Assembly (NCBI RefSeq): GCF_001698125.1
Contig: NZ_CP013854.1
Coordinates: 5,456,001 to 5,520,000, forward strand
From: Pseudonocardia sp. HH130630-07
GTDB lineage: Bacteria; Actinomycetota; Actinomycetes; Mycobacteriales; Pseudonocardiaceae
Direction: 5' to 3'
DNA length: 64,000 bases
A model generated the notes under the pieces. The model searched no databases. It was not told the DNA's origin and was given only the letters and a program-made list of their open reading frames with translations. Made by a program: the position numbers and the translations under genes. Positions 1-6,395 of this stretch are shown piece after piece; within the stretch, counting starts at the first letter, position 1; each line of letters opens with the position of its first letter.

Positions 1-431
1 TCGCGCAGGACGGAGCCGGCGAGCGCCTGCGGGACGTCCGGGAACGCGGCGCGCAGCCCGAGCACGTGCCGGGCGGCCATGTCGTCGTCCACCGAGGTGT
101 GGGTGGGGCCGCCGGCGAGGTCGGTGACCAGCCGGTACGGGTCCTCCCCGTCGGTCCAGGTCACCAGCTCGACGCCGAGCGCCTCCAGCGGGATGCCGGC
201 GAACCCGGGCGCCTCCAGGGCCGGGACGACCAGGGCGGGCGGGGCCCGGTGCCCGGCGGCCGGCACGACGAGGCAGGTGAGGCGCTCGTGCGAGGAGCCG
301 TCGAACCCGGTCAGGTAGCGCAGGTCGGTACCGGGGGTCAGCAGGAGGACGTCGGTGCCCTGGTCGGCGGCGTGTTCACCCGCCCGGCGCAGCCGGTCGG
401 CGAGCAGCTCGGTGGGGACGGCGTGGGTCAT
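1..431 (-). CDS. Xaa-Pro peptidase (M24 family), N-terminal part, cut by window edge
   Basis: Only the first 143 residues lie in the window; the gene runs off the left edge. The visible part is the creatinase-like N-terminal domain of M24 proline peptidases, with the family stretch DLRYLTGFDGSSHERL around residues 36-51. The metal-binding catalytic domain would be beyond the edge. The ATG at 429-431 gives the natural N-terminus MTHAVPTELLADRLRRAG. In M. tuberculosis the pepE dipeptidase gene (Rv2089c) sits beside the 5'-3' exonuclease Rv2090, as here apart from one extra regulator gene, so a cytoplasmic PepE/PepQ-like role in cleaving Xaa-Pro dipeptides is likely. The family is clear; the exact substrate is inferred. 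Confidence 0.85.
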   Translation of the reverse strand, partial: MTHAVPTELLADRLRRAGEHAADQGTDVLLLTPGTDLRYLTGFDGSSHERLTCLVVPAAGHRAPPALVVPALEAPGFAGIPLEALGVELVTWTDGEDPYRLVTDLAGGPTHTSVDDDMAARHVLGLRAAFPDVPQALAGSVLR

Positions 432-494
432 GGTCCGCAGCGTATGCGCGCACGGAGGGTGTACGACCGCCACCCGGGCGAGCGAACGGCGGGA

Positions 495-1340
495 TCACTC
501 CCCGTCGAAGGCGTCCGGATGGGCGGTCACGGTGCCGGCCAGCTCGACGAGCTTGACGTTGAGGTCCTGCGAGGTCCGGCGGAGCACGTCGAACGCCTCG
601 TCCGCCCCCATCCCGCGGCGGGCCATCAGGATCCCCTTGGCCTGGCCGATCACGTCGCGCGAGGCGACGGCCTGCCGCAGCTGGGTCTCCTGCAGCTCGG
701 CGGCGGAGACGGCGGCACAGGTCGCCAGCGCCAACGACGCGTGCGTGGACAGCAGCAGCAACCGGTCCCGGTCGGCCGGGGTGAAGGCGCCGGCGGTCCC
801 GGCGTAGACGTTCAGCGCGCCCGGGAGGTGCGGCGGTTCGCAGTCCGGGACCAGCGAGCACGCCAGGACCGACAGGTACCCGTGCCGGACGGCGGAGCCG
901 GCGAACTCCGGCCAGCGCGGGTCGATCCGCAGGTCGTCGGCGACCGCCAGGGCCGGGCCGTCGGCCCTCGCGGCGGCGACGCACGGGCCGAGGCCGCTGC
1001 GGTACTGGGCCTGGTCGATGTCCGACGCCGCCGGTCCGGTCTCGATCGGGGTGTGGAAGCTCCCGTCGTCCTGCCGGAGGGTGACGCTGACGAGGTCCGC
1101 GGCCGGGATCACCCGGCGGGCCGCGCCCACCACCCTGGCCAGGACGTCGGCGATGCTGCCGGCGGCCAGGAGCGAGCCGGTCAGGCCGGCGAACTCGCGG
1201 GCCAGCGGCCCGAAGTCGGTGAGCCCGGTCTCGGCGAGCCCGCCCCGGTCCTCGGCGGCGACGAACCGCGCGCGGTCCTCGGCCCATTCCTGCTCGCTCT
1301 CGCCGACCGGCGCCGTACCGCTGTGCTCCACACCGAACAT
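495..1340 (-). CDS. GAF and ANTAR domain-containing regulator
   Basis: Cytoplasmic signalling protein of 281 residues. A GAF sensor domain covers about residues 50-205 (segments such as SVTLRQDDGSFHTPIETG and YRSGLGPCVAAARADGP). A C-terminal ANTAR RNA-binding domain covers about 215-272, with the typical core ASRDVIGQAKGILMARRGM followed by AFDVLRRTSQDLNVKLVELA. ANTAR proteins usually act as transcription antiterminators that bind paired hairpins in target leaders; the target here is unknown. The gene is divergent from the exonuclease gene, 62 bp away, and has no counterpart at this place in the mycobacterial locus, so it is an addition to the conserved block. Start ATG at 1338-1340. Confidence 0.9.
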   Translation of the reverse strand: MFGVEHSGTAPVGESEQEWAEDRARFVAAEDRGGLAETGLTDFGPLAREFAGLTGSLLAAGSIADVLARVVGAARRVIPAADLVSVTLRQDDGSFHTPIETGPAASDIDQAQYRSGLGPCVAAARADGPALAVADDLRIDPRWPEFAGSAVRHGYLSVLACSLVPDCEPPHLPGALNVYAGTAGAFTPADRDRLLLLSTHASLALATCAAVSAAELQETQLRQAVASRDVIGQAKGILMARRGMGADEAFDVLRRTSQDLNVKLVELAGTVTAHPDAFDGE

Positions 1341-1402
1341 GATGCACGGAACCGCCGGGACCGCGCCGCGGACCCGGGCCGGAGCTGCAAGACTCTGCGG
1401 CC

Positions 1403-2380
1403 ATGAGCGACCGCCCGCTGCTGCTGCTGGACTCCGCCAGCATGTACTTCCGCGCCTACTTCGGGGTCCCGGAGAGCATCACCGCGCCCGACGGCACACC
1501 CGTCAACGCGGTACGCGGGTTCACCGACATGATCGCCCGCCTGGTGACCGAGCACCGGCCGGCCCGGCTGGTGGCGTGCCTGGACCTGGACTGGCGGCCG
1601 GCGTTCCGGGTGGCGGCGCTGCCGTCGTACAAGGCGCACCGGGTGGAGACGGCCCGGGCCGCGGACGAGGTACCGGCCGGGGTGCCCGAGGAGGTGCCGG
1701 ACACCCTCGCGCCGCAGGTGCCGATCATCACCGAGGTGCTGGCCGCGGCCGGGATCTGCACCGGCGGAGCGGTCGGGCACGAGGCCGACGACGTCATCGG
1801 CACCCTGGCCGACGGCGAGGCGACCGACCCGGTCCTCGCCGTGTCCGGGGACCGGGACCTCATGCAGATCGTGCGCGACGGTGCCGCCGGGCGGGCCCCG
1901 GTCCGCCTGCTCTACATCGGCCGCGGCCTGAACAAGGCCGAGAACCTCGGGCCGGACGAGCTCGCGGCCAAGTACGACCTGCCGCGGGACCGGGCCGGTG
2001 CGGCGTACGCCGAGATGGCGATGCTGCGCGGTGACCCGTCGGACGGCCTGCCCGGTGTGCCCGGGGTCGGGGCGAAGACGGCGGCGACGCTGGTCGGCCG
2101 GTTCGGCTCGTGGGCGGAGCTGCTGGCGGCGGTCCGGGACGGGGACCCGCGCCTGGCGGCCGGGCCCCGGGCGAAGCTCACCGCGGCGCGGGACTATCTC
2201 GACGTCGTCGAGCCCGTGGTGCGGGTGGTGACCGACGCACCGGTCGAGTTCAGCCGGGCCGACACGGTGCTGCCTGCGGAGCCGGTGGACCCCGGGCGGC
2301 TCGACGAGCTGGCCGCCCGCTGGGGCCTGGAGTCGTCGGTGGGCCGGCTGCGGACGGCGCTGGCGGCCGCCGCGGGCTGA
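1403..2380 (+). CDS. 5'-3' exonuclease (Pol I N-terminal/FEN-like)
   Basis: Stand-alone homologue of the 5'-nuclease domain of DNA polymerase I, 325 residues, expected to remove 5' flaps and RNA primers. Metal-ligand motifs are visible: LLLLDSASM at the N-terminus (D10), YKAHR (76-80), EADDVIG (127-133) and SGDRDLMQI (148-156). A helix-hairpin-helix (H3TH) DNA-binding motif follows at about 205-240 ([20 protein letters not shown]). There is no polymerase domain. It corresponds by position to Rv2090. A GC-rich hairpin just after the stop probably terminates both this gene and the convergent XRE gene. ATG start at 1403; the TTG and GTG codons nearby are less suitable. Confidence 0.92.
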   Translation: MSDRPLLLLDSASMYFRAYFGVPESITAPDGTPVNAVRGFTDMIARLVTEHRPARLVACLDLDWRPAFRVAALPSYKAHRVETARAADEVPAGVPEEVPDTLAPQVPIITEVLAAAGICTGGAVGHEADDVIGTLADGEATDPVLAVSGDRDLMQIVRDGAAGRAPVRLLYIGRGLNKAENLGPDELAAKYDLPRDRAGAAYAEMAMLRGDPSDGLPGVPGVGAKTAATLVGRFGSWAELLAAVRDGDPRLAAGPRAKLTAARDYLDVVEPVVRVVTDAPVEFSRADTVLPAEPVDPGRLDELAARWGLESSVGRLRTALAAAAG

Positions 2381-2400
2381 GCCGGGCCGCGGCGCCCGGC
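2381..2400. terminator. Hairpin terminator between convergent genes
   Basis: Perfect 7-bp inverted repeat GCCGGGC / GCCCGGC (2381-2387 and 2394-2400) with a 6-nt loop. It begins right after the exonuclease stop and lies 9 bp from the stop of the opposing XRE gene. There is no T-run, which is common in actinobacterial terminators. A bidirectional role is inferred from its position. Confidence 0.5.
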
Positions 2401-2409
2401 CCGGATCGC

Positions 2410-3009
2410 TCAGTCAGGGGCGCCGGAGCGCCGCGACCGGGGCGCGGCCCGGGTGTGGATCTTCTCGCCCTGCGGCCCGAACAGGCTGAGCACCTCCACC
2501 GGCCGGTTCCGGTCGGCCGCGCCGAACCAGTGCGGGACGTGCGTGTCGAACTCGGCCGCCTCCCCGGCGCCGAGCACGATGTCGTGCTCGCCCAGGACCA
2601 GGCGGAGCCTGCCGTCGAGGACGTAGAGCCACTCGTAGCCCTCGTGCACCTGGGGCGACGGGTCATCGCCGCGCCACGGGACGACCATCTTGAACGCCTG
2701 CAGACCACCGGGGCGCTCGGTGAGCGGGACGACGGTGGTGCCGTGCACCGTCCTGGCCCGCAGCCGCACCCGGGGATCGCCGACCGGCGGCGCGGCGACC
2801 AGCTCGTCCAGCGGGACCTGGTAGGCGGCCGCCAGCGGCAGCAGCAGTTCCAGTGTCGGCCGACGGCCACCGGACTCCAGACGGGACAGGGTGCTGACCG
2901 AGATCCCGGTGCCGGCCGCCACCTCGCCCAATGTCATGCCGCGTTCACTGCGCAGGCCCGCCAACCGGGTGCCGACCCCGGCGAGGGTGTCGGCGATCGC
3001 GTCGTCCAT
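2410..3009 (-). CDS. XRE-family regulator with C-terminal cupin domain
   Basis: 199-residue transcription factor. An HTH_XRE domain (about residues 14-70: RSERGMTLGEVAAGTGISVS, then LSRLESGGRRPTLELLLPLA) is followed by a cupin sensor domain (about 110-185, with PQVHEGYEWLYVLDGRLRLV and GEAAEFDTHVPHWFG). This layout is typical of regulators that sense small molecules in the cupin pocket. Start chosen at the ATG 3007-3009 (MDDAIADTLAGVG), because the frame further upstream overlaps the divergent flavoprotein gene. It is divergent from that gene with a 67-bp gap, so it probably controls the flavoprotein and itself; this is inference from layout. Confidence 0.9.
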   Translation of the reverse strand: MDDAIADTLAGVGTRLAGLRSERGMTLGEVAAGTGISVSTLSRLESGGRRPTLELLLPLAAAYQVPLDELVAAPPVGDPRVRLRARTVHGTTVVPLTERPGGLQAFKMVVPWRGDDPSPQVHEGYEWLYVLDGRLRLVLGEHDIVLGAGEAAEFDTHVPHWFGAADRNRPVEVLSLFGPQGEKIHTRAAPRSRRSGAPD

Positions 3010-3076
3010 GCCGAGCAGTTTGCCATTCCAGCAACGATGTTTGCCAGTTTCGCTCCGTGCGGCGCACGGTGGTGTC

Positions 3077-4093
3077 ATGACTGAGTACGACGTGATCGTC
3101 ATCGGCGGTGGTGCGGCCGGCCTGTCCGGTGCGCTGGTCCTGTCCCGGTCCCGCTGGCGGGTCCTGGTCCTCGACGACGGCACCCCGCGCAACGCCCCCG
3201 CCGACGGGGTGCACAACTGGCTCACCCGCGACGGGCTCCCGCCGGCCGAGATCGGGCGGATCGGCCGGGCCGAGGTGACCGGGTACGGCGGCCGGGTGCG
3301 CGACACCCGTGCGGTCGGCGCCCGAGCGCTGCCCGGCGGCGGGTTCGCCGTCACGACCGCCGACGGCGACGAGGTCACCACCCGCCGGGTCCTCGTCACG
3401 ACCGGACTGACCGACGAGCTCCCGCCGGTCGACGGGCTGGCGGCGCACTGGGGAGGGGCGGTGTTCGCCTGCCCGTTCTGGCACGCCTGGGAGTTCCGCG
3501 ACACCCGGATCGGGGTGCTGTCCACCGGCCCGCACGACCTGATGAAGGCGCACATCGCGACCCGGTGGAGCACCGAGGTGACGTTGTTCCTGCACACCGG
3601 GCCGGAACCGGACGCCGACCAGTGGGCCGGCTACGCGGCGCGCGGGATCTCCGTCGTCGACGGGACGGTCACCGGCGTCACCACCGGTGCGGACGGCGCA
3701 CTGACCGGGATGCGGCTGGGGTCGGGCGTCGTCGTGCCGGTTGACGCCCTCACCGTGTCACCGGTGGCCCGGGCGCGGGCCGGGTTCCTCGACGGCCTCG
3801 GGCTCGCCGTGGCCGCCCACCCGTCGGGGCTGGGCGACCACCTGCCGGCCGATCCGGGTGCGGCGACGGCGGTACCCGGGGTCTACGCGGCCGGGAACGT
3901 CACCGACCCGATGGCGACCGTCCCGGCCGCCGTCGCCGCCGGGGCACAGGCGGCCGCCGCGATCACCCGCGACCTGCTCCTCGCCGATCTCGACGCGGCG
4001 GTGGCCGCGGCCCGCGACGGCTTCTCCGCCGGGGCGGAGCGGGCGTGCGCCGACGCGGTCGCCGGTGACCGGGTGCACGGTCTCGTGCCCTGA
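3077..4093 (+). CDS. NAD(P)/FAD-dependent oxidoreductase, thioredoxin-reductase-like, no CxxC
   Basis: 338-residue two-Rossmann flavoprotein of the thioredoxin reductase superfamily. The FAD-binding motif VIVIGGGAAGLSGAL is at residues 6-20 and the second FAD motif at the end (PGVYAAGNVTDPMATVPAAV). Where true thioredoxin reductases carry CxxC, this protein reads ACPFWHAWEF (131-140): the first Cys is kept and the second is Trp. Dithiol chemistry is therefore unlikely, and a simple NAD(P)H-dependent reductase role is more plausible. ATG at 3077 is preceded by GGTGGTGT. It is divergent from the XRE-cupin gene, its likely regulator. Confidence 0.88.
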   Translation: MTEYDVIVIGGGAAGLSGALVLSRSRWRVLVLDDGTPRNAPADGVHNWLTRDGLPPAEIGRIGRAEVTGYGGRVRDTRAVGARALPGGGFAVTTADGDEVTTRRVLVTTGLTDELPPVDGLAAHWGGAVFACPFWHAWEFRDTRIGVLSTGPHDLMKAHIATRWSTEVTLFLHTGPEPDADQWAGYAARGISVVDGTVTGVTTGADGALTGMRLGSGVVVPVDALTVSPVARARAGFLDGLGLAVAAHPSGLGDHLPADPGAATAVPGVYAAGNVTDPMATVPAAVAAGAQAAAAITRDLLLADLDAAVAAARDGFSAGAERACADAVAGDRVHGLVP

Positions 4094-4101
4094 TCCCCGG
4101 G

Positions 4102-5319
4102 CTAGAACGGCGTACCGCACCACGGGACCGGCCCGGGCACGGCGAACACCGCGTCCGCCCGGGCCGCGGCACCCGGCGTGTGCTCGCTCCACTGACCGGC
4201 CGCCACCAGCGACGACGGCGCCCGGTCCCCCAGGAACGCCGGTGCGAGCGAGGCCACGGAGCACTCGATGTCGGGGGCGGCGTCCGCGGCGGGGCGGGCC
4301 CCGCCGGACCCGACGCTCCAGGTCCCGGAACCACCGAGGACCGGGTCGTGCAGGCGCAGCACGACCGGCCGGGCGTCGCCCCAGGTCCGCGCCCCGAGGG
4401 CGGCCGCCACGTCGACGACGCGCAACCACAGGTCGTCGGTCCGGGCGAGCACCTTGTGCCGGCGCGGATCGGCGAGCAGCAGGTCGAGGTCCTCGTCGAG
4501 CGGGCGGCCCCAGGCACGCACGGCCCCGGCGAGGTCGATGCCGGCGAGGAACCGCCAGAGCCCGGCGGTCGCCGCGGGGGTGGCCGCCCAGAGCTGCGCG
4601 ACGGCGATCTCCTCGGGCTCGTCGCGGACCGGGTCACCGGCGGCCACCGACCACACGGCGAAGCCGTCGTCGCCGTCCGGGCCGCGGTGCACGGCCGTAC
4701 CCAGGAACCCCGTCGCCGTCGGGCCGGTCGAGAACAGGCGGTCCCACCAGCGGGCGGTGGCGGTCATCCCCGCCGGGCGGGCCCCGGCGAGACGTTCCTG
4801 CAGCGCGGGCAGGACCTGCCGGGCCGCGGACCGGTCGAGCATCCGCACCCGGCCACCGGCCGGGGCCTCCGGCCGCCAGTCCGGGCGGGAGGTGAGCCGG
4901 ACGCGCTCGGCCCGGGACGCCACGCCGTAGCCGAACCGGCCGTAGATCGCCGACTCGCTGGCGTGCAGCACCGTCGCGACGTCGCCGCGGTCCCGGGCGG
5001 CGGTCAGCTGCGCGCGCATCAGTGCGGACAGCCGCCCGGCCCGGGTGGCGTCGGCCCGCACACCGACCGCGCTCACCGCCGCGGCGGGGACCCGGTCGCC
5101 GCCGGGCAGGGTGAGCCGGGTCGGGAACGAGTTCGCGCACCCGGCGACCTCACCGTCCGCGGTGTAGACGCCCAGCCAGTGCTCGTCCGCGGCCTGGCCG
5201 TGGGCCGCCCAGTCCTCGTCACTGGACGACCCGCGCAGCAGCGAGCCCTCGAAGACGGCGTAGGCGGCTCGGCGGTCGGCCGGATCGGTCAGGTCCCGGA
5301 CATCGTGATCAATGCTCAC
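4102..5319 (-). CDS. eis: Eis-like GNAT N-acetyltransferase
   Basis: 405 residues, close to the usual ~400 of Eis-type acetyltransferases. The N-terminal GNAT domain contains an acetyl-CoA loop (VSAVGVRADATRAGRLSALM) and SESAIYGRFGYGVAS, where Eis proteins keep a conserved Tyr. A second acetyltransferase-like domain follows, then a C-terminal SCP2-like domain ending ...CGTPF, whose terminal carboxylate is catalytic in studied Eis enzymes. Eis proteins acetylate amines, including aminoglycosides and protein lysines, in the cytoplasm; the substrate here is not known. GTG start at 5317-5319 (VSIDHDVRDL), 50 bp after the DUF4333 stop and on the same strand, so co-transcription is likely. The gene symbol is by homology only. 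Confidence 0.85.
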   Translation of the reverse strand: MSIDHDVRDLTDPADRRAAYAVFEGSLLRGSSSDEDWAAHGQAADEHWLGVYTADGEVAGCANSFPTRLTLPGGDRVPAAAVSAVGVRADATRAGRLSALMRAQLTAARDRGDVATVLHASESAIYGRFGYGVASRAERVRLTSRPDWRPEAPAGGRVRMLDRSAARQVLPALQERLAGARPAGMTATARWWDRLFSTGPTATGFLGTAVHRGPDGDDGFAVWSVAAGDPVRDEPEEIAVAQLWAATPAATAGLWRFLAGIDLAGAVRAWGRPLDEDLDLLLADPRRHKVLARTDDLWLRVVDVAAALGARTWGDARPVVLRLHDPVLGGSGTWSVGSGGARPAADAAPDIECSVASLAPAFLGDRAPSSLVAAGQWSEHTPGAAARADAVFAVPGPVPWCGTPF

Positions 5320-5369
5320 GCCCGGGCAGCCTGCCGCCGCAGCGCCCGCGGCGCCACCGGATTCACCGG

Positions 5370-6368
5370 TCAGACCCGGTTGACCTGGTAGTCGCCGTCG
5401 TCGGAGGTCACCACGCCGGGTACCTCCACCTGCTCGCCGTCCACCACGGCCTGGCAGGAGAACGTCGTCCCGGTGGACACGACCACGTCGTCCGGGCACT
5501 GGACGGCGCCGACCTCGAGACCGTAGTCCTCGGACAGCACCTGCCCGACGCCGGTCTGCAGCGCCGTCTGGTCGAAGTAGCTGGGGAGCAGCCAGCCCGG
5601 CCACACCAGCGCCGCGACCAGCCCGAGCGCGACGAGCAGCGCGACGACCCCGCCGATCACGCCCCACTTCTTGCCCGCGCTCGGCGGGCGGCGCACGGCC
5701 TGCCGGGGCGCCCAGGGCTCGTCACCCTCCTCGACCGCTCCCCAGCCGCCGCCGTCGCCGCGGCCGTGGGTGGCGGCGGGCGCCGGGGCGCCCCAGTCCC
5801 CGGCACCGGCGGGGACCGCGTCGGTCTGTTCCTCCCGGGCCCGCCGGCGGGCGGCCCGGCGTCCGGTCGGCACCGCCCAGGTGTCGCCCTGGTCCTGCGG
5901 GGCGTCGTCACCCCAGAGCGGAGCGGCCCGGGTCGCGTCGTCGTCGCCGCGGCGGCCGCCGTCGCGGGGTGCGGTCCGGTCACCGCCCTGTGCACCCCAC
6001 CCGCCGGTGTCCTGCGGGCCCCACGCCCCGGTGTCCTCCCGGCGCCATCCGCCGGTGTCCTCCGGCCGCCAGGCGCCGGTGTCGTCCGGACGCCGGGTCT
6101 CCTGCGCCGCCCAGCCGCCGGTGGTGGCCGCCCCGGTGTCGCGGGGACCGGCCGGGTCCCACCCGGCGTCGGGCCCGCTGCGGTCGGCCCAGCCGTCCCG
6201 CGCGTCGCGCTCCGGGGCCCACGCTCCGGTGTGCTCCAGTCCGTCCCGGCTGTCGGCCGCGCCCCACCCGCCGGGCGGCGGAGTACCCCATGCGGGCAGT
6301 TCCCCCGTCCGCTCGGTGGCATCCGCGTCGTCGTCCGGGTACCGACCGGGACCCTGCGGGTTGCTCAT
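5370..6368 (-). CDS. Membrane protein with DUF4333 domain and repetitive cytoplasmic region
   Basis: 332 residues. About the first 225 are low-complexity, rich in Gly, Asp, Arg and Trp, with tandem 8-residue units of the type DTGAWRPE, DTGGWRRE, DTGAWGPQ, DTGGWGAQ. One transmembrane helix follows (about 236-261, GVIGGVVALLVALGLVAALV), then a ~70-residue extracytoplasmic DUF4333 domain with two Cys (contexts AVQCPDD and TFSCQAV). It corresponds by position to Rv2091c, beside helY. Function unknown. It starts 27 bp after the helY stop on the same strand. The Trp/Gly repeats suggest a flexible cytoplasmic binding region; this is inference. Confidence 0.85.
   Translation of the reverse strand: MSNPQGPGRYPDDDADATERTGELPAWGTPPPGGWGAADSRDGLEHTGAWAPERDARDGWADRSGPDAGWDPAGPRDTGAATTGGWAAQETRRPDDTGAWRPEDTGGWRREDTGAWGPQDTGGWGAQGGDRTAPRDGGRRGDDDATRAAPLWGDDAPQDQGDTWAVPTGRRAARRRAREEQTDAVPAGAGDWGAPAPAATHGRGDGGGWGAVEEGDEPWAPRQAVRRPPSAGKKWGVIGGVVALLVALGLVAALVWPGWLLPSYFDQTALQTGVGQVLSEDYGLEVGAVQCPDDVVVSTGTTFSCQAVVDGEQVEVPGVVTSDDGDYQVNRV
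5984..6083 (-). repeat. 24-bp tandem repeat coding for DTGxWxxx units
   Basis: The motif CCGGTGTC recurs at 6004, 6028, 6052 and 6076, an exact 24-bp period, inside the DUF4333 gene. Each unit encodes eight residues starting Asp-Thr-Gly. The in-frame period means copy number could change without breaking the gene. Confidence 0.8.
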
Positions 6369-6395
6369 CGCCGACCTCTCGCCATCGTGCTCACG

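Noticed and set aside
66-1406. A 446-residue plus-strand open frame at the left end
   Set aside because: It is opposite the Xaa-Pro peptidase and GAF-ANTAR genes, with Gly/Arg/Val-rich composition and no motif.
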